The position numbers were made by a program, and so were the translations under genes. A stretch of 64,000 nucleotides of DNA from an uncultured Bacilli bacterium. GTDB taxonomy: Bacteria; Bacillota_I; Bacilli_A; RFN20; CAG-826. Positions 51,594 to 58,745 of the stretch are shown piece after piece. How positions within the stretch are numbered: the stretch's first letter is position 1; the number at the start of each line of letters is the position of its first letter. Below the pieces are notes generated by a model that searched no databases, was not told the DNA's origin, and worked only from the letters and a program-made list of their open reading frames with translations. The stretch covers positions 248,001 to 312,000 of the forward strand of contig CAKVCX010000002.1 in NCBI GenBank assembly GCA_934725985.1. Direction: 5' to 3'.

Positions 51594-51881
51594 ATGCTTA
51601 CGGGTAAACAAAAATCATATTTAAAGAGAATGGCCAACTCAATCGACCATCGTTATTTGTTTGGAAAAGGAGAAATAGACGATTCTTTTTTAAAGCAAAT
51701 CGATGATGGACTAGAAAGTCATGAACTTATTAAGGTAGGGATTCTTCAAAATTCTTCCTTAGATAGAAAAGAAGTCGCTTTGGAATTATCTACTAAACTT
51801 AATTGCGAAATAGTTCAAACAATAGGCAAAGTCATTGTTTTATATAGAAAGAGCAAGAAAAATCCCAAGATAGTTTTATAA
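51594..51881 (+). CDS. yhbY: YhbY family RNA-binding protein (CRM domain)
   Basis: 95 residues, one CRM domain: MLTGKQKSYLKRMANSIDHRYLFGKGEIDDSFLKQIDDGLESHELIKVGIL and a final GKVIVLYRKSKKNPKI. The family binds ribosomal precursors of the large subunit. AGGGAAAG precedes the start, and nadD begins 2 nt after the stop. Bacillus YqeI equivalent. Confidence 0.93.
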   Translation: MLTGKQKSYLKRMANSIDHRYLFGKGEIDDSFLKQIDDGLESHELIKVGILQNSSLDRKEVALELSTKLNCEIVQTIGKVIVLYRKSKKNPKIVL

Positions 51882-51882
51882 A

Positions 51883-52980
51883 ATGGATTCGATAGTAATT
51901 TATGGAGGGTCTTTTGACCCAATACATAACGGGCATATTAGAACTGCTTTGGCTTCTTCTAGATATTTTAATGCTAAAGTAATTTTTGTTCCTGCTAAAA
52001 ACCCTAGGTTTAAAGTACCAGACTCCACGCCGAAACAAAGACTGGATATGCTTAAACTAGCCATAAAGGATCTAGATCCTTCTAATTTTAAGATTTCCTT
52101 ATTTGAAATGGATTCAAATGACGAAGTGAATTATTCTATCGATACGGTTAGATATTTTAAAAATAAATACAAACAATCAAATTTATATTTTCTAATTGGG
52201 GCGGATGAGGCTAATTCATTTTCTAAATGGAAAGAAGCCGAGGCGATTGCCTCTATTGTAAAAATAGTTTACGTACCTAGACCAGGAGTTAAAGTAGATA
52301 AAGAAAATATAAAAAAATACAATATGATTTGTCTTCCTTTTAACAAAACCGGAGAAGTAAGTTCTAGTGGGGTTAGAAAGCTAGAAAGTATCGATATCCC
52401 TTTATCAGTAAGAGAATACATAGAAGAAAATGGTCTATATTTTATAAAGGAATTAAAAAAGGTGGAAAGTCAACATAGGCTATCTCATAGCATTTCCGTT
52501 GCCAATCTATCTTATAGAATCGCCGTTTCTAATAAAATAGAAAATAGAGATGATTACTATATATCTGGACTTCTTCATGATTTAGGAAAAGATTTAGAAG
52601 CTAGTAAAGCTAAGTCGATTATGCTGAATAATTATCCAAACTATGTTTCTTTTCCTTTTTGGACTTATCATCAATTTCTAGGAGTATTTTTAGCAAAGAA
52701 AATATTTGATATCGATAATAAGGAAATCTTGGAAGCGATTAAATTCCACGCGACAGGCAATAAAAACATGACCGTTATGGGCAAGGTGATTTATGCCGCG
52801 GATAAGATTGAGCCTAGCAGAGGCTATGACAGCAGCGCTTTAATAAGCGCTTGCCTTTCTAATTATGAAGATGGATTCATAAAAGTCTTAAAAGCAAATC
52901 GGGAATATTTAGAAAAAAAAGGATATATAGTAGATAATGAATTAACAAAGGATTGTTATAAACAATATTTAGGAGAGTAA
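51883..52980 (+). CDS. NadD-YqeK fusion: nicotinate-nucleotide adenylyltransferase plus HD-domain Ap4A hydrolase
   Basis: 365 residues. Residues 1-190 are NadD: GGSFDPIHNGH (8-18), GADEANSFSKWKEAE and SSSGVRK (the ISSTxIR site) for making deamido-NAD. Residues 195-365 are YqeK: QHRLSHSISVANLS (H198, H202), HDLGK (H232, D233), YHQ (H263), FHATG (H289) and AADKIEPSR. In Bacillus these are adjacent genes; here there is one frame with no stop. YqeK hydrolyses diadenosine tetraphosphate symmetrically. This fusion is known in mycoplasmas. Confidence 0.93.
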   Translation: MDSIVIYGGSFDPIHNGHIRTALASSRYFNAKVIFVPAKNPRFKVPDSTPKQRLDMLKLAIKDLDPSNFKISLFEMDSNDEVNYSIDTVRYFKNKYKQSNLYFLIGADEANSFSKWKEAEAIASIVKIVYVPRPGVKVDKENIKKYNMICLPFNKTGEVSSSGVRKLESIDIPLSVREYIEENGLYFIKELKKVESQHRLSHSISVANLSYRIAVSNKIENRDDYYISGLLHDLGKDLEASKAKSIMLNNYPNYVSFPFWTYHQFLGVFLAKKIFDIDNKEILEAIKFHATGNKNMTVMGKVIYAADKIEPSRGYDSSALISACLSNYEDGFIKVLKANREYLEKKGYIVDNELTKDCYKQYLGE

Positions 52981-53315
52981 TGTATATGAAAGAGCTGGAA
53001 GTCGCTATCAAATCTTTAGAAGAACATAAAGCGGAAAATATAGTTTCTATCGACGTTAGCAAATTTAATCCGTTTGCCTCGAATTTAGTTTTAGCAACTT
53101 GCCTAAACGTAAGAGCCTTAGGCGCGATGGCTGAACTTTTAGACGATGCCTTTGAAAAGAACAAAATAAAAGTAAGGGCAAAAGAAGGCAATCCAATTTC
53201 TGGCTGGATGATTGTAGAAGCAGGGGATGTAATCGTTCATTTGTTACTAGAATCAAATAGAAAAGAGTTAAATTTAGAAGGGCTAATGGATAGACTTAAT
53301 ACCAAGAATAAATAA
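52980..53315 (+). CDS. rsfS: Ribosomal silencing factor RsfS
   Basis: 111 residues. Binds L14 and blocks subunit joining in starvation. Family pattern IVSIDVSKFNPFASNLVLATCLNVR and GWMIVEAGDVIVHLLLESNRKELNLEGLM. Start ATG at 52980 shares bases with the nadD-yqeK stop (TAATG) after AGGAG; ATG at 52986 is an alternative. Last plus-strand gene before the dif site, followed by a terminator. Confidence 0.93.
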   Translation: MYMKELEVAIKSLEEHKAENIVSIDVSKFNPFASNLVLATCLNVRALGAMAELLDDAFEKNKIKVRAKEGNPISGWMIVEAGDVIVHLLLESNRKELNLEGLMDRLNTKNK

Positions 53316-53347
53316 GTGGTTGTTACTAGTTAAAATTAATAAAAATT

Positions 53348-53374
53348 CCTGATATTTCTAATTCAGGTTTTTTT
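53348..53374 (+). terminator. Terminator of the yqeG-rsfS operon
   Basis: CCTGA-(T)-ATT pairs with AAT-TCAGG (53348-53367), followed by TTTTTTT (53368-53374). Confidence 0.82.
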
Positions 53375-53386
53375 ATTTACTAGATT

Positions 53387-53414
53387 ACTTCGTATAATGT
53401 CCATTATGTTAACT
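53387..53414. other. dif-like Xer recombination site (chromosome terminus)
   Basis: 28 bp in the 11-6-11 layout: left arm ACTTCGTATAA (53387-53397), centre TGTCCA, right arm TTATGTTAACT (53404-53414). The right arm matches E. coli dif (TTATGTTAAAT) at 10 of 11 and B. subtilis dif (TTATGTAAACT) at 10 of 11; the left arm matches B. subtilis dif (ACTTCCTAGAA) at 9 of 11. It lies exactly at the switch in gene strand. Known role: XerC/XerD resolve chromosome dimers here under FtsK control. Confidence 0.85.
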
Positions 53415-53518
53415 TACCGATTAAAAAATGGCTTTCTATCATATTAATCGAAGTATTTTATATTTGATTAAACAATTTAAAATGCGTATAAAATGCATTT
53501 TATTTTTTATTAAATAAT

Positions 53519-53535
53519 TACTAAAAAACTACTAA
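53519..53535 (-). repeat. TTAGTA tandem element (2 copies, 11-nt period)
   Basis: Minus strand: TTAGTA-GTTTT-TTAGTA 12 nt beyond the permease stop codon and about 105 nt from the dif site. Confidence 0.65.
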
Positions 53536-53546
53536 TGATTATTTAA

Positions 53547-54347
53547 CTATCTTTTTTCGGTTTTTCTTTTTAAAATAATAAATGGAATATCTACAATTGC
53601 CATTATTAATAAAGCAATCAAGGCATAAGAGAGAACATTTTCAATCGATCCGTTTTGTTTCTCGTTTATTATTAATGATCCCAATCCTCTTTTTGAGCTT
53701 GAGTTAGCAATTAAAATTTCTGACATGATTGATACTTTAAAAGAAAGGCCAAGGCTTTGGGCAATCCCTAAACTGATATATGGCCAGGCATCTTTATAAC
53801 GAATTCCAAATAATATCCTTGGGCTATTTAAGCTTCCTTCTAGAGTTAAAGCATCTAGAATGTCTTTATCTTCGTTGTCTAACCCTTTTCTAAATGAATC
53901 ATAAATGATAGGAAAGGCAACGATAAAGGTTAATATGCAAGGGAGGTAATCTATAAACCATCTAGTTTTCGGACCTAAAAATATTCCTAACAAAACTATT
54001 ACAACCGCGGCCGTCGGTATGGCTCTTTGAATATTTATAGATATTGATAAAAAATTACTGAAAGATTTATATAAGCTAGCAATCGTTCCTAATAAGCAGC
54101 CTAAAAGAAAGCTAAACATGAACCCAATCAATATCCTATATAAAGTAAAGGCTATCCCTAGCCAGGTCAGTTTAGCTTGGTCAGCAAAAAGGAGTTTGAA
54201 AGTTCTAATAAAAGTTTCATGCGGATAAGGCAACGCATCATTTTGATTTCTTTTTAATAGAAAAGCAGACAAAGACCAAATTAATAAAACAAAAACAAAC
54301 CCCAGGAAGGTAAATAAACTTGCTTTTAAACGGGTTTGTTTTTTCAT
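53547..54347 (-). CDS. ABC transporter permease (SsuC/TauC type)
   Basis: 266 residues, binding-protein-dependent permease with about six membrane helices. The EAA loop region is EILIANSSSKRGLGSLIINEKQ near residues 204-225. It lies 4 nt after the substrate-binding lipoprotein gene, so both form one unit. No ATP-binding-cassette gene is found on either side; the ATPase must come from elsewhere or be shared. Substrate unknown. Confidence 0.82.
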   Translation of the reverse strand: MKKQTRLKASLFTFLGFVFVLLIWSLSAFLLKRNQNDALPYPHETFIRTFKLLFADQAKLTWLGIAFTLYRILIGFMFSFLLGCLLGTIASLYKSFSNFLSISINIQRAIPTAAVVIVLLGIFLGPKTRWFIDYLPCILTFIVAFPIIYDSFRKGLDNEDKDILDALTLEGSLNSPRILFGIRYKDAWPYISLGIAQSLGLSFKVSIMSEILIANSSSKRGLGSLIINEKQNGSIENVLSYALIALLIMAIVDIPFIILKRKTEKR

Positions 54348-54351
54348 TGCT

Positions 54352-55344
54352 TTAATTTAAAAATATAGAATCGGGAAAAACTTCCATTCCTAAGGAAACC
54401 CTAAAAGAATTTGCTACTTTTTTTATGTCCCCTGCTTTTTCTTTCTCTAACAAATTGAATTTATTTTGTCCGTTTGCTTGCAAAGCTTTTACTAAATTAG
54501 GGGTAAAGCCAAATCTTAACTGGCAATCGTTATTGCTGTTTTTATCTAAATCTTCGTATTCGTTTAATTTATTAACGGCTTCATTGGGATTATTTATTGC
54601 CACGTTGATTCTTTCTTCTACTTTATTTAACAATTCATCTATTTTTTCTTTTTTATTTTCATAGGAAGATTTATTGATAAATAAGCCTGCAGCCGGGACA
54701 ATTCCTTCATCATAATAAGTAGCCCATTCTTCTTGAATGTCGTAAATAACGTTAAGTTCGATATTTTTTTCTTTTAAAGCGGATTTTGCTGCAGTCAAAA
54801 CAGGTTCAGCAACAACATAGTAATCAAAGGAAGTATGATTTGCTACTAAGGTGTTTTTTACTTCTGCTACGGAGGAAGAAAAGGTGATTTTATTGGAATT
54901 AGAATAATCGCCCCAATTCCAATTGTCTTTGGCTAGTTTTAAAAAAGTTAAGGAAGCAACCCCATTTTTAACAAATCCATTTATGGTGGACTCAGTATCA
55001 AATGGTTCTTCTTTTTTATGTTTTGTCGAAACTACATAAAAAGTTCCACCAGATATCCACTTGGCTAAGACATAATTACGGTTATTCTTATAAATATTAG
55101 TCAAGCCTGAAATTCCATCAAATACGATTGCATCGTAACTATTTTCGCCGCTAGAGGCGAAAGCAGATGGCATTACCTCCCCTGGATTTGAAGTTGTTAC
55201 AAAGTTTTCGTTTTCTCCTTGGTCAAAAAAAGATAAAGAGGGAATCCCTGTTGGACAAAGAATGTTTAAGCTGACCTCATTATTAGACCCGCATGATACA
55301 AGCGTAGAGATAGTTATTAAAAATAAGAATGGAGTTTTTTTCAT
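54352..55344 (-). CDS. ABC transporter substrate-binding lipoprotein (NMT1/SsuA-like)
   Basis: 330 residues. Lipoprotein signal with lipobox LVSC (Cys18 lipidated). The mature part looks like the NMT1/SsuA group of periplasmic-type binding proteins: YDAIVFDGISGLTNIYKN, AKWISGGTFYVVST, GVASLTFLKLAK and a later TAAKSALKEKNIELNVIYDIQEEW. AGGAAGA precedes the start. Only 18 nt separate it from deoB, so it may be co-transcribed. Ligand cannot be deduced; the family covers sulfonates, nitrate and pyrimidines. Confidence 0.72.
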   Translation of the reverse strand: MKKTPFLFLITISTLVSCGSNNEVSLNILCPTGIPSLSFFDQGENENFVTTSNPGEVMPSAFASSGENSYDAIVFDGISGLTNIYKNNRNYVLAKWISGGTFYVVSTKHKKEEPFDTESTINGFVKNGVASLTFLKLAKDNWNWGDYSNSNKITFSSSVAEVKNTLVANHTSFDYYVVAEPVLTAAKSALKEKNIELNVIYDIQEEWATYYDEGIVPAAGLFINKSSYENKKEKIDELLNKVEERINVAINNPNEAVNKLNEYEDLDKNSNNDCQLRFGFTPNLVKALQANGQNKFNLLEKEKAGDIKKVANSFRVSLGMEVFPDSIFLN

Positions 55345-55362
55345 TTGTTCTTCCTTTTTTTG

Positions 55363-56574
55363 TTAATCAATTAAGACTTCCTTGATTGTCTCTCCTATCA
55401 TCTTGCCTTCCTTTTTAAGGTTAAAGTTAGTTAGGATTGTGTCCCCTATGCAAGCAAATGTTTTGAATATACCTAGGTTCCTTCCGTTTTTAAAAGAAGG
55501 CGAATAAGCTAAGAATGGCACTTTTTCCCTGGTATGGTCCGTTCCTTTAAATGTTGGATCGTTTCCATGGTCGGCCGTGATAATTAGAAGATCTTTCTTT
55601 CCCATTTTCGAAATGAATTCCCCTACTCTTTTATCGAATGCTTCTATGCATCTAGCATAGCCTATGGGGTTTCTTCTATGCCCGTATTCGCTATCGAATT
55701 CAACTAGATTCACAAAGCAAAGTCCTTTGTAGTCTTCTTTTTCTAGTTGTCTTATGGCCTCATCCATCCCTTGTTCGTTTGTAGCCGTATGGATGGTCCT
55801 ACTTATGCCAACTCCATTGAATATGTCGTTTATCTTCCCGACGGCGGAGACTTCTAGGCCATTCCTTTTTAATATTTCTAGGCAAGATAGGCCAGTTGGA
55901 GAAACAGTATAGTCATGCCTATTGGCCCCGTCACGTTTGAAATTGTCTTTATTTGTTCCGATAAATGGCCTGGCGATTACTCTGCCTACTAAATATTCTG
56001 GCCTAAGACAAATTTCCCTAGCAATTTGGCAGCATCTATAAAGTTCGGCAACGCTAACGCAAGATTCATTGGCGGCGATTTGCAAAACAGAATCAGCGGA
56101 AGTATAGACAATTAAACTACCATCTCGAGTTTGTTCTTCTCCTAATACTTTTAAGATTTCGGTTCCAGAAGAAGAATAGTTGCCTATGACTTTCCTGCCG
56201 GTTTTTTCTTCTAATTCTTCTATTAATTCCTTGGGGAAGCCGGTTTCGGTGAATGTTTTAAAAGGCTTTAAAGTCAAAATGCCCATCATTTCCCAATGTC
56301 CTGTCATAGTATCTTTGCCATTGCTAGCTTCTTCTAGAATTGCATTATAACAATGAGGATGGTTAGTTATGACTTTGACTCCTTTTATTGAATCTAATTC
56401 CCCTATTCCCATTTTTTCCATATTAGGAGTAAGAATCCCATTAACCGCTTCGGCGGCATGGGCGAAGGTATTAGAACCTACATCGTCAAATTTTGCTGCA
56501 TCCGGTTCTTCTCCGATTCCAAGCGAATCGGCAACGATTAAAAATACACGATTGAATCTAAATCCGTTTTCCAT
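55363..56574 (-). CDS. deoB: Phosphopentomutase
   Basis: 403 residues, alkaline-phosphatase fold with two metals. Metal and phospho-acceptor motif ADSLGIGEEPDAAKFDDVGSNTFAHAAE, TGHWEMMG, YTSADSVLQIAA (nucleophile Thr region) and ITADHGNDPT. Converts (deoxy)ribose 1-phosphate to 5-phosphate, feeding DeoC. AAAGGGAA precedes the start. In Bacillus the gene (drm) also neighbours ripX/xerD. Confidence 0.96.
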   Translation of the reverse strand: MENGFRFNRVFLIVADSLGIGEEPDAAKFDDVGSNTFAHAAEAVNGILTPNMEKMGIGELDSIKGVKVITNHPHCYNAILEEASNGKDTMTGHWEMMGILTLKPFKTFTETGFPKELIEELEEKTGRKVIGNYSSSGTEILKVLGEEQTRDGSLIVYTSADSVLQIAANESCVSVAELYRCCQIAREICLRPEYLVGRVIARPFIGTNKDNFKRDGANRHDYTVSPTGLSCLEILKRNGLEVSAVGKINDIFNGVGISRTIHTATNEQGMDEAIRQLEKEDYKGLCFVNLVEFDSEYGHRRNPIGYARCIEAFDKRVGEFISKMGKKDLLIITADHGNDPTFKGTDHTREKVPFLAYSPSFKNGRNLGIFKTFACIGDTILTNFNLKKEGKMIGETIKEVLID

Positions 56575-56606
56575 TTGTTTCCCTTTCTTTTGCCATTGCT
56601 AAGCAA

Positions 56607-56635
56607 ATTATATAACAATAATCTAGCCTTGTCTT
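56607..56635 (-). promoter_or_regulatory. Probable sigma-A promoter of deoB
   Basis: Minus strand: AAGACA (56635-56630), 17-nt spacer, TATAAT (56612-56607). The -35 overlaps the xerD stop codon. Confidence 0.55.
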
Positions 56636-57524
56636 AGTTCTTGCTTTTTGAAAAAGCCTTTTCGTAATCTTTTTTTATTTTTTTAGAAGAAATATTTGTA
56701 TAAATTTGGGTAGTCTCTAAATGCGAATGCCCCAGCATTTCCTTCACCGCTATTAAATTGGCTCCATTTTCCAATAGACTAGTCGCAAAGCTATGACGTA
56801 ATGTATGGGGATGGACGTTTTTGTTTATGTTGGCTTCTTTCGCATATTTTTTTATAAGCAGGAAAAAGTAATTCCTTGAAATTGGCTTTCCAAATTTATT
56901 TAAGAATAAAAACGGGGATTTTCTTCCAATATTTTCTTTCCTTCCCCCCTTTATATAATTATTTAATGCAGTCAAGGATAGTTCGTTTATAGGAATGCTT
57001 CTTTGCTTACTTCCTTTTCCATTCCTAACAAGGACTATTCGTTTTGAAAAGGAAACGTCAGCAAGCTTTAAAGAAAGCAACTCACTCACCCTAACTCCTG
57101 TTGAATACATGAATAAAATCATTGCTAAGTCTCTTTCCCCTCCTTTTTTATTAACGTCAATGCTATTAAAAAGGGAAGAAAGCTCTTCTTTGGTTAAAAC
57201 GGTTGGCAATGTCTTTTTCTTTTTGGGGAAAGGCGTTTTGTTAATTGAAATTTTATTAATTCCTTCTTTTGTTAAAAATAAGAAAAAACTCTTAACCGAA
57301 GAGAGTCTTCTAGCAATCGAAGAAGGGCTTAATCCTTTCTCCCCTTCATAAATAGCCCATTCCTCTAATAAGGATTCATCTAAAGAAGATGTATCGTTGA
57401 TATCATCAAAGTTTTCAAAGAAGAATTTTAAGTCTTCTTGATAACTATCAATAGTATTTTTTGTTAATCCTTTCTCTGCTATTAAGTAGGTAAAGTATTT
57501 AGATATGGCTTCATTTATTTCCAT
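56634..57524 (-). CDS. xerD: Tyrosine recombinase XerD (XerC/D family)
   Basis: 296 residues. All catalytic residues are visible: R145 (GVRVSEL), Lys in NGKGSKQR (170), H240 and R243 (HPHTLRHSFAT), H266 (LGHSHLETT) and nucleophile Y275 (IYTNI). An N-terminal SAM-like DNA-binding domain covers about 1-95. It lies about 3.2 kb from the dif site. The xerD-deoB order matches Bacillus ripX-drm, which supports XerD rather than XerC. No second recombinase is in the window. Overlaps dinB by 14 nt. Confidence 0.92.
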   Translation of the reverse strand: MEINEAISKYFTYLIAEKGLTKNTIDSYQEDLKFFFENFDDINDTSSLDESLLEEWAIYEGEKGLSPSSIARRLSSVKSFFLFLTKEGINKISINKTPFPKKKKTLPTVLTKEELSSLFNSIDVNKKGGERDLAMILFMYSTGVRVSELLSLKLADVSFSKRIVLVRNGKGSKQRSIPINELSLTALNNYIKGGRKENIGRKSPFLFLNKFGKPISRNYFFLLIKKYAKEANINKNVHPHTLRHSFATSLLENGANLIAVKEMLGHSHLETTQIYTNISSKKIKKDYEKAFSKSKN

Positions 57525-58704
57525 TGTTTTTTTCTATTTCCCCCATTTTCATAAATACTTTCTTATTCATTTTTCTATTTAAAGAGTCTATAAGAAGTTT
57601 GGTTTTGTCTTTTTCTTCGTAATCTTGATAATTCCAAAGGCTCATCTGGATCCTTTCTTTTCCTTTCTGCGTTAGTTTTCCCAAGGTGACTCCGACTAGA
57701 CGAACTTCCGTTTCATTAAAATTTGCTAAATATAGTTTTTTTATTTCGTTATATATAATTTGCTCATCTTGAGTTGGGTAGTCTAATGTTTTGTTTTTTG
57801 AATGGGTGTTAAAATTGGTATCTTTAACGCTTAAAGATACTAGTTTCCCTACCTTTCTTTCTTCTTTGGCTCTAGATGATACTTCAAAGCATAAATACTT
57901 TATTTCTTTTTCAACCTCATTGAATCCAATCGAATCAAAGGGCAATGTTTTTGAGTTGCCAATTGATTTGGGGTCAAAAGGAGAAGTATCGACTATATCG
58001 CTGCTAGTCCCATTTATGTAGCTTTTTATCGTATAGTAAAATTTGCCGAATTCTTTTTCCAAGATAGGGTCGTTTGCATTAATTCTATTAGCCAAATCTC
58101 CAATTGAGTTAATTCCCATCGATTTTAATCGTGGGGCGCTTTTTTTGCCTATCCCCCAAAATGATTCAATGGGTAGAGGATAGATTATGTCTTTTATATC
58201 TTTTTTCCTAATCAATGTTAAGCCCATCGGTTTTTTTAAATCCGAGGCCATTTTCGCTAGCCATTTTGTCGGAGCGATACCGATTGAACAACCTAAACCG
58301 GTCTCTTTTTTTAATTCAAATTGCATTTTCCTTAAATAGCCTATCGGATCTTTTTCTTTAGACAGGACAGCACTCATATCTACATACCCTTCGTCAATCG
58401 AGGCTACCTCTATGATTTTTGAATAATTCTTTAAAAAGGAAAAGAAAGAATTTGACATGACATTATAAAAATCATAGTCGCCTTCAATCACTATCGCTTC
58501 TTTGCACTTTCTTAAGGCCATAAACATTGGCTGTCCGGAATAGCATCCTTTTTTTCTTGCTTCATAAGAAGCAGTAGATACTATTCCACTTCTTCCACTA
58601 TGGCCGATTAGAATACACTTGCCTTTTAATGATGGATTTTTTATGATTTCGCAACTTACAAAAAAAGCGTTTAAATCAATGTGCATTATAATCTTGCAAG
58701 CCAT
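57511..58704 (-). CDS. dinB: DNA polymerase IV (Y family)
   Basis: 397 residues, translesion polymerase. MHIDLNAFFVSCE (Asp10), YEARKKGCYSGQPM, SIDEGYVDMS (catalytic Asp and Glu) and the little-finger domain (about 230-345). An ending HMG-type beta-clamp motif is not obvious (QMSLWNY, near 365, is a candidate). The promoter ends 6 nt before the ATG, so a leaderless message is predicted and no ribosome site is seen. Transcript then runs on to xerD. Confidence 0.92.
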   Translation of the reverse strand: MACKIIMHIDLNAFFVSCEIIKNPSLKGKCILIGHSGRSGIVSTASYEARKKGCYSGQPMFMALRKCKEAIVIEGDYDFYNVMSNSFFSFLKNYSKIIEVASIDEGYVDMSAVLSKEKDPIGYLRKMQFELKKETGLGCSIGIAPTKWLAKMASDLKKPMGLTLIRKKDIKDIIYPLPIESFWGIGKKSAPRLKSMGINSIGDLANRINANDPILEKEFGKFYYTIKSYINGTSSDIVDTSPFDPKSIGNSKTLPFDSIGFNEVEKEIKYLCFEVSSRAKEERKVGKLVSLSVKDTNFNTHSKNKTLDYPTQDEQIIYNEIKKLYLANFNETEVRLVGVTLGKLTQKGKERIQMSLWNYQDYEEKDKTKLLIDSLNRKMNKKVFMKMGEIEKNNGNK

Positions 58705-58710
58705 ATCTTT

Positions 58711-58739
58711 ATTTTATAAATATTAGTCGGTTATGTTAA
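58711..58739 (-). promoter_or_regulatory. Sigma-A promoter of dinB, leaderless architecture
   Basis: Minus strand: TTAACA (58739-58734), exactly 17 nt, TAAAAT (58716-58711), then 6 nt to the dinB ATG. Same geometry as yqeG. Confidence 0.72.
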
Positions 58740-58745
58740 CTAGAT

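Noticed and set aside
53387..53414. Resemblance of the left arm to a loxP site
   Set aside because: The right arm fits loxP poorly (about 8 of 13), while the whole 28 bp fits the Xer dif 11-6-11 layout with conserved arms.
53464..53492. TTGATT-N17-TATAAA on the plus strand between dif and the permease gene, a possible antisense promoter
   Set aside because: No plus-strand gene follows, the region is very AT-rich, and the match can occur by chance.
53479..53501. AAAATGC/GCATTTT inverted repeat as terminator of the permease gene
   Set aside because: The stem is almost all A-T with a 9-nt loop and no clean T run on the minus strand; support is too weak.
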